Source: Polyangiaceae bacterium (GTDB lineage Bacteria > Myxococcota_A > Polyangia > Polyangiales > Polyangiaceae). Taken from it: a stretch of 64,000 bases of DNA. The position numbers and the translations under genes were made by a program. Shown here one piece after another: positions 8,881 to 16,873 of this stretch (the stretch's first letter is position 1; the number at the start of each line of letters is the position of its first letter). The notes beneath the pieces are model-generated. The model was not told the DNA's origin and made no database searches. It was given only the letters and a program-made list of their open reading frames with translations. The stretch lies in NCBI GenBank assembly GCA_020846005.1, contig JADLEQ010000028.1, positions 62,001-126,000 of the forward strand. The letters run 5' to 3'.

Positions 8881-9606
8881 GTGAGCGGACGCGTCGATCT
8901 CCACTGCCACTTCCTCCCGGCGGTGGACGACGGCGCGCCGGACCTGGGCGAGTGCCTCTCGATGCTCCGGGCGCTGTCGGGCGCCGGGTTCGAGCACGTC
9001 GTGGCGACGCCCCACATGCGCCCCGGCATGTTCGACAACGACCGCGCGGGCCTGACGGCGGCGTGGGAGCTGCTCGGTCCGGTGCTCGCGGCGGAGTCCG
9101 GCCTGCCGGCGACGGCGCTCTCCAGCGAACACTATTTCGACGACGTGGTGTTGGGCCGCCTGCTCGCGGGAGAGGGGCTGCCCTACCCGGGCGGCCGCGC
9201 GGTCCTCGTCGAGCTCTACGAGACCGAGCTCTTCCCCTGGGTGCAGGCCCGACTTTTCGATCTCGCGCGGCAGGGGCTGACGCCCGTCATCGCGCACCCG
9301 GAGCGATACCGCACGCTGTGGCGGGATCCGTCCCCGCTGGAGCGCCTGGTCGACGGCGGGTGCGGCGCGCTGCTCGACGTTGCGGCGCTGGTGGGCAAGT
9401 ACGGGCGCGAGCCGCAGCGCTGCGCGGAGCACCTGCTGGGCGAGGGTCTCTACCACGCGGCCTGCACGGACGCGCACCGCGCGCGCGACGTGGACGCCGC
9501 CGTCCGCGGCATCGACCGGCTGCGCGCGCTGCACGGCGCGGAGGAGGTCGAGTTCCTGTTCGAGACCGGGCCCCGCGAGCTGCTCGCCGGTCGCGTCCCG
9601 GAGTGA
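8881..9606 (+). CDS. PHP-type tyrosine-protein phosphatase (CpsB/YwqE/PhpA family)
   Basis: This 241-residue protein begins GTG at 8881. The PHP metal-binding series is complete: DLHCHFLPAVDDG, the ATPHMRPG block, LSSEHYFDD, VIAHPERY and CTDAHRARD. HCHxLPxxDDG and ATPH are hallmarks of the CpsB/YwqE subgroup, manganese-dependent phosphatases that remove phosphate from BY-kinases controlling capsule or exopolysaccharide export; Myxococcus has PhpA of this type. No BY-kinase or polysaccharide export gene is in the window. The 28 in-frame residues upstream overlap the preceding gene and were rejected. Confidence 0.88.
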   Translation: MSGRVDLHCHFLPAVDDGAPDLGECLSMLRALSGAGFEHVVATPHMRPGMFDNDRAGLTAAWELLGPVLAAESGLPATALSSEHYFDDVVLGRLLAGEGLPYPGGRAVLVELYETELFPWVQARLFDLARQGLTPVIAHPERYRTLWRDPSPLERLVDGGCGALLDVAALVGKYGREPQRCAEHLLGEGLYHAACTDAHRARDVDAAVRGIDRLRALHGAEEVEFLFETGPRELLAGRVPE

Positions 9607-9632
9607 GCGCGCGCTCCGACGCCGGCGCCGGA

Positions 9633-9679
9633 GGCGCTCGCCTGGCAACGCGCCCCAGGCGCTCGCCTGGCAACGCGCC
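9633..9679. repeat. Two copies of a 22-base direct repeat (25-base period)
   Basis: GGCGCTCGCCTGGCAACGCG followed by CC occurs at 9633-9654 and again, identical, at 9658-9679. It lies in the 131-base gap between the PHP phosphatase stop and the next small gene. It is not coding in the frames judged real. A duplicated operator or a replication-slippage product are both possible. Confidence 0.7.
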
Positions 9680-9737
9680 GGAGGCCCGCCGCCGAGAACT
9701 TGCCCCGCGACGGCGGGAGGGTTGATGCAGGGCGGCG

Positions 9738-10187
9738 ATGCTCCGATCGAAGCTGGCGGCCCTCGTCGTGGCGGGCGGGCTCGCGGCGAGCGCGCTCGTG
9801 GTGCGCGACGCGGCGGCTCGCGCCGAGGCCGAGGTGCGCTACACGAAGGCGCAGGCGTACTCCGCGGCGCTCCGCTACCTGCGGGTGGACCTCGGCGTCG
9901 AGGTCACGGAGCGAGATCCGGACGCCGCGTACCTGCTCTTCAAGTACTCGGTCCCTGGCAAGGCGACGCCCACCAGCGGCGCGATCGAGGTCGTGGAGGT
10001 GCGAGACCGCGTGAAGCTCGTCGTCCAGCTCCCGAAGCTGCCGACGTACCACGAGCAGGCCATGCGGGACGGGCTCCTGAAGAAGCTGGCGGCCGAGTAC
10101 GGGGAGCCGCCCCGCGACGCCGAGCCGCCGGAGAAGCCGCCAGAGAGGTCGCCGGAGAAGCCCGAACGCCCGCCGAAGAAGCGCTGA
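9738..10187 (+). CDS. Small exported protein of unknown function
   Basis: This 149-residue protein has a clear cleavable signal peptide (MLRSKLAALVVAGGLAASAL then AAARAEA). A mature domain of about 85 residues follows, with alternating charged/hydrophobic pattern (YTKAQAYSAALRYLRVDLGVEV, then a strand-rich part around YLLFKYSVPGKATPTSGAIEVVEV). The tail is a Pro/Glu/Lys/Arg repeat near residues 122-149 (PEKPPERSPEKP) with a very basic end. It is likely periplasmic. I do not recognise the domain. It precedes the Ser/Thr kinase gene by 71 bases on the same strand. Confidence 0.7.
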   Translation: MLRSKLAALVVAGGLAASALVVRDAAARAEAEVRYTKAQAYSAALRYLRVDLGVEVTERDPDAAYLLFKYSVPGKATPTSGAIEVVEVRDRVKLVVQLPKLPTYHEQAMRDGLLKKLAAEYGEPPRDAEPPEKPPERSPEKPERPPKKR

Positions 10188-10258
10188 GCGCGTCCGGTCG
10201 CGATCCGGGGACGCGCTCGGCAGGGTGATCCCGGCTGAGCGCGGCGGCGATCCGAGAT

Positions 10259-11512
10259 ATGAGCGGGCCGGTGACCGCACGACTGCCGCCGACCATCGGG
10301 CGCTACCGCGTCGTCCGCACGCTCGGGCAGGGCGCCATGGGGCTCGTCGTGCTCGCCCACGATCCGGTGCTCGACCGCGACGTGGCGATCAAGGTGCTGC
10401 GCGCCGATCTCGGCCTGGACGCCGCCGACCGCGAGGCGCTGCTGGTCCGCATGCGGCAGGAGGCGCGTGCCTCGGCGCGCGTATCCCACCCCAACCTGGT
10501 CGCGCTCCACGACATGGGCGAGGAGCCCGACGTCGGGCTGTTCCTCGTCTTCGAGTACGTCCACGGCGACACCCTCGAGAAGCGCCTCGCGCGCGGCCCC
10601 CTCGGGCCCGAAGCCGCCGCGAAGCTCGCCCGTGAGCTGGGCGGCGGCCTGACCAGCGCGCACGAGCTCGGCGTGCTCCACCGCGACGTGAAGCCGGCCA
10701 ACGTCATCCTCGCGCAGACCGGCGCCAAGGTCGCGGACTTCGGCATCGCGCGCCTCCCGAGCTCGACGCTGACCCGCGAGGGCGGCATCCTGGGGACGCC
10801 GGCGTACTCCGCGCCGGAGTCGATCGAGCACGGTACGTTCTCCCCGGCGAGCGACCAGTTCTCGATGGCCGTCACGCTGTGGGAGGCGATCGCCGGGCAC
10901 CGGGCGTTCCCGGGCGACGACGCCGTGGCGGTCGCCGCGCGCATCCACGCCGAGGAGCCGGCGCCGATCGCGGGCGTGTGCGGGCTCGATCCGCACGTCG
11001 ACTCGGTGCTGGCGCGCGCGCTGGCCAAGCACCCCGAGTCGCGCTTCCCTTCTTGTCAGGATTTCGGCCTGGCCCTCGCGGAGGCGCTCGAGCTGAGGCG
11101 GCGCGGAGCGCTGCCGACGCTCCCGGACGCGCGCCACGAGCACCTCCACCGGACGTCGCGCTCGCGATCGCTGGCGTGGATCGCGCTGGGCGCGCTCGCG
11201 GGCGGGGCCGTCGCGACGGTGATCGCGCGCGAGGCGCCGCGCGCCGCGCCCACCGACGCCGCGGCGAGCGCCGCGGCGCAGCCGATCGACGGAGGCGCGG
11301 AGCCGGCGGACGCCGGCGCGCCGAAGGATCGCAGGCAGCCCGCGCACGCGCGCGCCGCACCTACGAGCGCGGGCGGTGTCTCCGCCGCGACGGCGAGCAC
11401 CGCGCGCGCGCTCGCGCCGGGCCCGGACGCGAGCCTGCCCGACGCGGCTGCGGTCGATGGCGGCGCGCCCGCGCCGAAGCTCCCCGCCGACGCGGCGAGC
11501 GGGGATCGGTGA
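10259..11512 (+). CDS. Transmembrane Ser/Thr protein kinase (Pkn type)
   Basis: This 417-residue protein has its kinase domain at about residues 14-275. Visible motifs are the Gly-rich loop LGQGAMGLVVLA, catalytic Lys in VAIKVL, HRDVKPANVIL catalytic loop, DFGIARL, and a GTPAYSAPES activation segment end. All catalytic residues are present, so it should be active. One membrane helix follows (SLAWIALGALAGGAVATVIA, about 303-322). A low-complexity Ala/Pro/Asp periplasmic tail of about 95 residues completes it, with no sensor domain I recognise. This is the usual Hanks-type layout of myxobacteria, with kinase inside and tail outside. Confidence 0.93.
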   Translation: MSGPVTARLPPTIGRYRVVRTLGQGAMGLVVLAHDPVLDRDVAIKVLRADLGLDAADREALLVRMRQEARASARVSHPNLVALHDMGEEPDVGLFLVFEYVHGDTLEKRLARGPLGPEAAAKLARELGGGLTSAHELGVLHRDVKPANVILAQTGAKVADFGIARLPSSTLTREGGILGTPAYSAPESIEHGTFSPASDQFSMAVTLWEAIAGHRAFPGDDAVAVAARIHAEEPAPIAGVCGLDPHVDSVLARALAKHPESRFPSCQDFGLALAEALELRRRGALPTLPDARHEHLHRTSRSRSLAWIALGALAGGAVATVIAREAPRAAPTDAAASAAAQPIDGGAEPADAGAPKDRRQPAHARAAPTSAGGVSAATASTARALAPGPDASLPDAAAVDGGAPAPKLPADAASGDR

Positions 11513-11710
11513 GCGCGGCGCGCAGCGACCGAGGCCGCCTCGGCTGGACAGCCGAATCCGGTGCAGACGCACGATACGAACGTCAGCGGAACATGTGGAG
11601 TCTCGTCGCTGGTTCGGCGCGAGCCGAGCGATCCAGCGCTTGACCAGGGTGCGCGAGCGCAGTACTCGCCGCGACGACACTCGCTGCGGCGGGTGGAAGC
11701 ATCGGAGGCG

Positions 11711-12205
11711 ATGATGAAGCTCAACGTATCGGTGGCAGGACTTGCGTACTTGGTGTTCCTCGGCGCGTGCAGCGCGAGCGACGGCAGCAGCACCGGAGGG
11801 CTGACGGACGGCGGCAGCGGCACGGGCGGCAGCGGCGCAACCGGCGGCAGCGGCACAGGAGGCAGCGGGGCGACCGGCACCGGCGGCACCGGCGCGACCG
11901 GCACCGGCGGCGGCACCGGCTGCCCCGCGGGCCCGGTCGGCGCGCAGTGCCAGCAGATCGGCACCGGCAACGCGACCTGCGACACGTGCATGCAGACCAA
12001 CTGCTGCAACGAGACGAACGCCTGCTTCGCCGACACCGGCTGCGCCGGCTTCAACCAGTGTCTGACCGACAACTGCGCGTCGGCGTCGGACATCCAGCAG
12101 TGCGCCCAGACGGCGTGCGCCGCCTGCCTGACGCAGCCCGTCGTCGACCTGTTCAACGCGGTCGGAGCGTGCGTTCAAGCGAACTGCGCGACGGAGTGCG
12201 GCTGA
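11711..12205 (+). CDS. Cys-rich secreted lipoprotein with Gly/Thr/Ser linker
   Basis: This 164-residue protein starts at ATG 11711, or at 11714 directly after it. The lipobox is LVFLGAC, so it should be lipid-anchored. A linker of about 35 residues made of GGSGATG/GTGG units follows. The C-terminal domain of about 95 residues has some 16 Cys in a pattern such as CDTCMQTNCCNE, CFADTGC and CLTDNC, expected to form disulphides. Such CxxC...NCC domains recur in Polyangiales surface lipoproteins of unknown function. Upstream, 11513-11710 is a non-coding stretch of 198 bases in which I see no firm promoter or hairpin. Confidence 0.8.
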   Translation: MMKLNVSVAGLAYLVFLGACSASDGSSTGGLTDGGSGTGGSGATGGSGTGGSGATGTGGTGATGTGGGTGCPAGPVGAQCQQIGTGNATCDTCMQTNCCNETNACFADTGCAGFNQCLTDNCASASDIQQCAQTACAACLTQPVVDLFNAVGACVQANCATECG

Positions 12206-12237
12206 CGGCTCGCGGCGGCGGCTGACGGACGTCGGCC

Positions 12238-13743
12238 GTGGCCCGAGCGCGATCGCCGAGGACGCCCTCCGGCAGCGGCAAGCGCGCCGTCGCTCGGAGG
12301 GCGTCGTCGTCGCCGGCGTTCGCGTGGATCGCGAGCCTTGCCCGGGCCGGGCGGGGGGCCGCGCGCCCGATCGCCGCTGTCGCCCCCGCGCTCGCGATCG
12401 CCTGCGCCTCACACGCACCCGTGGGCGCGCCGGACGCGCCCCGGCGGGCCGCTCGCGCGACGAGCGCCCACGAGAGCCCGCTCGCGCCCGGGCCCGCGCC
12501 GGCGGCGACCCCCGCGGCGCCGCGCCCGGGTGGCGCCTCCGCTGCTCCGCGCTGCGCTCCCGTCGAGCTCGCCGTGCCGCAAGCGCTCCCGGTGCCCGGC
12601 GGCGCCCCCGTCCCCGCGATCGAGGACCCGGGCGGCACGCTGGCGAGGTTCCACGCGGAGGTGGCCCAGCTCACCCGCGGGCGCGCGACGCAGCCCCTCC
12701 GCATCGCCTTCTACGGCGACTCCAACCTCACCCTGGACCAGCTCACCGGCGCGCTCCGCCGCACGCTCCAGCACCAACATGGGGACGCCGGGCACGGGTA
12801 CGTGGCGGTAGGCAAGCCGTGGCGCTGGTACTCGCACGAGGACGTGACCCACGAGGCGCTGGGCGAGTGGGCGATCTTCACGCCGACGACCGTCCGTGAT
12901 CGACGCGCCGCCTATGGCCTGGGCGGCATCCTCGCCGCGACCCGCGAGCGGGGCGCGCGCGCGCGGTTCGGCACGGCGCCCGCCGGCGCCGAGGTCGGCA
13001 CGCGCGCGTCCCGGTTCGGCGTCCTTCACGCGAGGTCGGACGGCGGGGGCGCCTTCGCCATCCGCGTGGACGGCGCGGAGGCGCGGCGGATCGACACCAG
13101 CGAAGGGGACGAGGTCGCGCGCTACGCGACCGTCGAGGTCCCCGACGCGCCGCACCGCTTCGAGATCGTCGCCGAGGGGGCGCGCCTCGTGCGCCTCTAT
13201 GGCGTGGTCCTCGAGCGCGCTCAGGGGGTCGTCGTTGACTCCCTCGGCATCGGCGGCGTGAGCTACTGGGATCTCTCGCGCTTCGACGAGGAGCTCAACG
13301 TGGCGCTGCTCCGCGCCCGACCCTGGTCCCTGGTGCTCTTCCTCGTCGGGGCCAACACCTTCAAGCACGAGGAGAACGCGGCGGCCGTGGCGCGCCTGGT
13401 CGCGCTGCACCGCCGCGCGGTGCCCGGCGTGCCGATCGTCGTGATGAGCCCCCCCGACCACGCCGCGCGGCCGACGGACGCGACGAGCGACCCGCGCTTC
13501 GCCCGGATCGCGGCCGAGCTCCGCCAGGCGGCGTTGGGGTCCGGCGCGGCGTTCTGGGACCTCCGTCAGGCGATGGGAGGGGAGGGTTCGATGCCGCGGT
13601 TCTTCCACGCCGGCCTCGCGGCGCGCGATCTCTACCACTTCACCCGCGAGGGCGCGGCGGTGATGGCGAGCCGGGTCGCGCACGCGCTCTGGGGCGGCGC
13701 CGCCCATCACCTCGCCCGCGACCCCGCGCTCGGCTGCTACTGA
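12238..13743 (+). CDS. Exported SGNH/GDSL-family hydrolase
   Basis: This 501-residue protein starts GTG at 12238. The first 100 residues are basic, then Ala/Pro-rich, with a hydrophobic stretch ending LAIACAS that could be a lipobox-like export signal. The SGNH core begins at about 155: block I is FYGDSNLTLDQ with nucleophile S162, block III is VGANTF with N373, and block V is DLYHF with D464 and H467. The central insert of about 170 residues (beta-rich) between blocks I and III matches two-domain cell-envelope acetyl esterases that remove O-acetyl groups from peptidoglycan or polysaccharide. The exact substrate is an inference. It is convergent with the E1-alpha gene, 25 bases away. Confidence 0.82.
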   Translation: MARARSPRTPSGSGKRAVARRASSSPAFAWIASLARAGRGAARPIAAVAPALAIACASHAPVGAPDAPRRAARATSAHESPLAPGPAPAATPAAPRPGGASAAPRCAPVELAVPQALPVPGGAPVPAIEDPGGTLARFHAEVAQLTRGRATQPLRIAFYGDSNLTLDQLTGALRRTLQHQHGDAGHGYVAVGKPWRWYSHEDVTHEALGEWAIFTPTTVRDRRAAYGLGGILAATRERGARARFGTAPAGAEVGTRASRFGVLHARSDGGGAFAIRVDGAEARRIDTSEGDEVARYATVEVPDAPHRFEIVAEGARLVRLYGVVLERAQGVVVDSLGIGGVSYWDLSRFDEELNVALLRARPWSLVLFLVGANTFKHEENAAAVARLVALHRRAVPGVPIVVMSPPDHAARPTDATSDPRFARIAAELRQAALGSGAAFWDLRQAMGGEGSMPRFFHAGLAARDLYHFTREGAAVMASRVAHALWGGAAHHLARDPALGCY

Positions 13744-13768
13744 GCGCCGGGCGAGCGCGCCGAGCGCG

Positions 13769-14875
13769 TCACCCGTGCGAGGGGGCCGGCGGCCCGGCGA
13801 GCAGCTCGCGGCGCTGCTCCTCCAGGTGCCACGGCGGCCGGGCGTACACGTCGTCGAAGATCGAGTCGCGCGGCGGGTTCGCCCGGCCCTCCACCGCCGC
13901 GATCGCGGCGGAGATCTCGTCGCCGATCTCGGCGTCGAGCTGCGCGTCGTGCGCGTCGTCGACCAGCCCCTGGTGGACGAGGTAGCGCCGGAAGCGGTCC
14001 AGAGGGTCCCGCTTCTTCCACTCCTCCACCTCCGCCTCCGAGCGGTAGCGGGTCGGGTCGTCGCTGGTGGAGTGCGCCCCGATCCGATAGGTGACGCACT
14101 CGAGGAAGGTCGGGCCGCCGCCGTCACGAGCCCGCGCCGCGGCGTCGGCCGTGGCGCGGTAGACGGCGAGCAAGTCGTTGCCATCCACCCGCACGCCGGG
14201 GAGCCCGTACGCGCGCGCCTTGATGGCGAGCGTCGCCGAAGAGGTCTGGCGCGAGGTCGGCACGCTGATCGACCAATGGTTGTTCTGGCACACCAGGACG
14301 CACGGGACCTTGAACACCCCCGCGAAGTTCATCGCGTTGTGGAAATCCGGCTGGCTCGTCGCGCCGTCCCCCATGAAGCCGATGGCGACCATCGACCGCC
14401 TGCGCATCTTCGCCGCCCACGCGGCGCCCACGGCCTGGGGGATCTGCGGGCCGATGCAGCTCGACCACGAGACCTGGTTCACCTGCCGCGCGCTCATGTG
14501 GCTCGGCATCTGCCGCCCCTTCAGCACGTCGAGCTCGTTGCCGAAGACCTGCGCGATGTAGCGGTCGAGCGGGAAGCCCCGCACCAGCATGATCGCGCTC
14601 TCGCGCAAGGCTGGGAACACCCAGTCCCCCGGATCGGCGGCGAACCCGACGCCGATCGGCGTCGCCTCCTGCCCGGTGCAGGTGCCGTAGAACCCGACCC
14701 GGCCCTGGCGCTGGAGCGCGACCATGCGGACCTCGAGCAGCCGCACGCGGCGGAGCTCGCGGTACATGCGGAGCAGCGTGTCCTGCGGCAGGAACGGATC
14801 GGTCGCCGGATCGGTGCTGCCGTCGTCGCGGAGCACCTGGAACAGGCCGAGGTCGGGCGCGGTCGGGGCCGTCAT
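13769..14875 (-). CDS. 2-oxo acid dehydrogenase E1 component, alpha subunit
   Basis: This is a 368-residue thiamine-diphosphate enzyme subunit. The TPP/Mg motif runs from GFMGDGATSQPDFHNAMNFA to VCQNNHWSISVPTSRQT (about 169-205). The NNxWxISVPxSRQT form and the later GVRVDGNDLLAVY and YRIGAHSTSDDPTRYR blocks match the branched-chain 2-oxo acid dehydrogenase E1-alpha group better than pyruvate dehydrogenase E1-alpha. The beta subunit and E2, normally adjacent, are absent; the neighbours are a HEAT-repeat gene and an SGNH hydrolase. It may pair with a beta subunit elsewhere. The ATG at 14875 is used; the 111 residues upstream overlap the HEAT gene. Confidence 0.9.
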   Translation of the reverse strand: MTAPTAPDLGLFQVLRDDGSTDPATDPFLPQDTLLRMYRELRRVRLLEVRMVALQRQGRVGFYGTCTGQEATPIGVGFAADPGDWVFPALRESAIMLVRGFPLDRYIAQVFGNELDVLKGRQMPSHMSARQVNQVSWSSCIGPQIPQAVGAAWAAKMRRRSMVAIGFMGDGATSQPDFHNAMNFAGVFKVPCVLVCQNNHWSISVPTSRQTSSATLAIKARAYGLPGVRVDGNDLLAVYRATADAAARARDGGGPTFLECVTYRIGAHSTSDDPTRYRSEAEVEEWKKRDPLDRFRRYLVHQGLVDDAHDAQLDAEIGDEISAAIAAVEGRANPPRDSIFDDVYARPPWHLEEQRRELLAGPPAPSHG

Positions 14876-14955
14876 CGAGGCCAACGTACCACGGCCGCCG
14901 GACGAAGGAACCGCTCTCCGGCGAGGCTCGCCGGGCCGGGCGCGCCGAGCTCCGG

Positions 14956-16005
14956 TCACCCGGCGGCGCGCCGCGCGGCGGCCACGCGCGCCAGCGCCAC
15001 CAGCGCGTCGGCGACCGCGTCCGCATCGGCGCGGGACGCGTCGGCCGCGAGCCGCTCCAGCGCCGGCCTCGCCTCGACGATCCCGGCGGCGCCCACCGCG
15101 ACCGCGGCGTGGGTGCGCGCGTCCCGGCTCCACGCGTCGAGCCCTCGCACGAGGTGCGCTCGCGCCCGCTCGTGGCCGAGCCGCGCGAGCGCGATCCGCG
15201 CCTGCCACGCGAAGCGCGAGCCGCCGAGCCCGAGCCGGCCGAAGGCGTGGCGCTCGAGCGCGCGGGTCGCCGCGCTGAGCCCGAGCTCGCCGCAGAGCTC
15301 GATCGCCGCGACGAGATCGTCCGGCGGGACGCGGGCGCCCGACGCGGCCACCGCCGCGATCAGCGCCGGGTGCGCCGCGACGCGGCCGCTGCGCGCGAGG
15401 AGGATCGCCGCCGCGAGGGCGACCGGCGGGGCCGGGTCGGCGAGCGCGCGCTCCACGCGTGACAGCGCTCGCTCGTCGCCGCCCAGTCCGTGCTCGTCGG
15501 CCAGGCGCAGCGCGAGCCAGCGCACCTCGGCGTCCGGATCCGCCAGCGCGGCGGCGAGGACGGCGAGGGGCACGTCGGGCGCCAGCCGTCCGAGCGCGAG
15601 GAGCGCCTGAAAGCGGAGCGACGGCTCGGCGTGCCCGAGCAGCGCGCGGAGCGGCTCGACCACCTCGGCGGCGCCGGGCACCGCGAGCTCGCCGAGCGCG
15701 AGCACGGCGAGCTGGCGAACGCGGAGCGACCCATCCGCCAGCGCGGCACAGAGCGGCTCGAGCTGATCCTCGGCGCGCGCGTCCGCCAGCGCCAGGGCCG
15801 CCTCGGCACGGACCGCCTCGTCGCCGTCCCGCGCGAGCACCTCCGAGAGCCGCGCCCGCGCGCTCGCGCGATCGGCCCGCGGACCCTCCGGGGCGGCGTG
15901 GCGCGCGAGGTCTCTCACGGCGCCGAGGCGGACGTGCGGCCGCGGCGCGCCCGCGTCACGGAGCGCGGCCGCGAGCGAGCGAGGGAGCGGCGAGGGACCG
16001 AACAC
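14956..16005 (-). CDS. HEAT-repeat (PBS-lyase-like) protein
   Basis: This 349-residue protein is made of about ten helical hairpins of some 30 residues. Examples are VRAEAALALADARAEDQLEP, LRVRQLAVLALGELAVPGA, LRFQALLALGRLAPD and VRWLALRLADEHG. The repeat consensus (VRxxAxxALGxL) is that of HEAT repeats, scaffolds for protein-protein binding. There is no signal peptide or membrane helix. The start is GTG at 16005. It lies 80 bases upstream of the E1-alpha gene on the same strand and may share a transcript; a functional link is not established. Confidence 0.85.
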   Translation of the reverse strand: MFGPSPLPRSLAAALRDAGAPRPHVRLGAVRDLARHAAPEGPRADRASARARLSEVLARDGDEAVRAEAALALADARAEDQLEPLCAALADGSLRVRQLAVLALGELAVPGAAEVVEPLRALLGHAEPSLRFQALLALGRLAPDVPLAVLAAALADPDAEVRWLALRLADEHGLGGDERALSRVERALADPAPPVALAAAILLARSGRVAAHPALIAAVAASGARVPPDDLVAAIELCGELGLSAATRALERHAFGRLGLGGSRFAWQARIALARLGHERARAHLVRGLDAWSRDARTHAAVAVGAAGIVEARPALERLAADASRADADAVADALVALARVAAARRAAG

Positions 16006-16066
16006 GCGAAGCGGACGGTAGCAGGTCGCCGCGCGCGTGGACCCGTAGCCACGCCGCGCGCGCGCG

Positions 16067-16873
16067 TTAGCCGTGCGCCCACCGGCGGAGCCCCTCGCTC
16101 GCGAGCTGCAGCGAGAACGAAGCGGCCGCGACGGCCGCCGCGCCGACCGCGAGCACGTGCGGCGCCCGCAACATGCCGAGCGTCCCCTGCTCGAGCAGCG
16201 CCCCGAGGCTCACGCCGTCGGCCGGGCCCAGCCCGACGAACCCAAGCGCGGCCTCCCCGAGCACCAGCCCGGCGGCGCTCGTGCCGAGCTGGATGGCGAC
16301 GGTGCCGAGGAGGTTCGGCAGGACGTGGCGCGCGACGGTGCGGAAGCGCGAGACACCGAGCGCGCGCGCCGCCTCGACGAACTGCGCGTCCGCGAGGACC
16401 CTCGCCTGCGCCGCCGCCAGCCGCGCGAACGGCGCCCACGCGGTGACGGCGAACACCAGCCCGATGTGGAGACGCGACGGGGTCGCGACCGCGCTCAGCA
16501 CCGCGAGCGCCAGCAGGAACGTGGGGAACGCCTGCACGAGATCGCAGACGCCGAGCACAGCGCGCTCCGCGCGCCCGCGCGCGAGGCCGGCGGCGGCGCC
16601 GAGCGGGAGCCCGACGCCGAAGCCCACGCAGGAGACGACCGCGGCGAGCCCGAGCGCGCGGAGCGTGGCGTGGCCTACGAGCGCGCCGAGCTCGAGACCC
16701 GCGTCGCCGCTGCCGAGCGGCCGCCCGGGCCCGGGCGGCGCCCAGGCGAGCTCCAGCGTCATGCGCCCGGGCTCGGCCGAGCGCGCGGCGAGGATCGCCG
16801 CCAGCACGACCAGCGACGCGAGCGGCCCCAGCGCAGCGAGCGCGCGCGCGCGCCGCGTCGCCTCCGAGCTCAC
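16067..16873 (-). CDS. ABC transporter permease, DppC/OppC type
   Basis: This 268-residue inner-membrane permease has about six helices. The binding-protein-dependent permease loop that contacts the ATPase is visible at FVEAARALGVSRFRTVARHVLPNLLG (the EAA motif, about residues 168-193). The late segment GEAALGFVGLGPADGVSLGALL is the typical DppC ending. It starts GTG at 16873, inside the last codons of the DppB-type gene (GTGA overlap), so the two are translationally coupled and should form a heterodimer. No ATPase or solute-binding protein of the peptide/nickel family is nearby. Confidence 0.9.
   Translation of the reverse strand: MSSEATRRARALAALGPLASLVVLAAILAARSAEPGRMTLELAWAPPGPGRPLGSGDAGLELGALVGHATLRALGLAAVVSCVGFGVGLPLGAAAGLARGRAERAVLGVCDLVQAFPTFLLALAVLSAVATPSRLHIGLVFAVTAWAPFARLAAAQARVLADAQFVEAARALGVSRFRTVARHVLPNLLGTVAIQLGTSAAGLVLGEAALGFVGLGPADGVSLGALLEQGTLGMLRAPHVLAVGAAAVAAASFSLQLASEGLRRWAHG

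Noticed and set aside
11640-11670. TTGACC as a possible -35 element before the Cys-rich lipoprotein
   Set aside because: The hexamer 17 bases downstream (TACTCG) matches only two of six -10 positions.
11731-11746. TGGCAGGACTTGCG resembling a sigma-54 site
   Set aside because: Spacing between the two elements is two bases short, and it lies inside a coding region.
13725-13768. Nine-base inverted repeat as terminator between SGNH hydrolase and E1-alpha genes
   Set aside because: The loop is 26 bases and one arm lies in the coding end; similar repeats are expected by chance in such GC-rich DNA.
14876-15208. 111 extra N-terminal residues on the E1-alpha subunit
   Set aside because: They overlap the HEAT-repeat gene and are low-complexity; family members start near the ATG at 14875.
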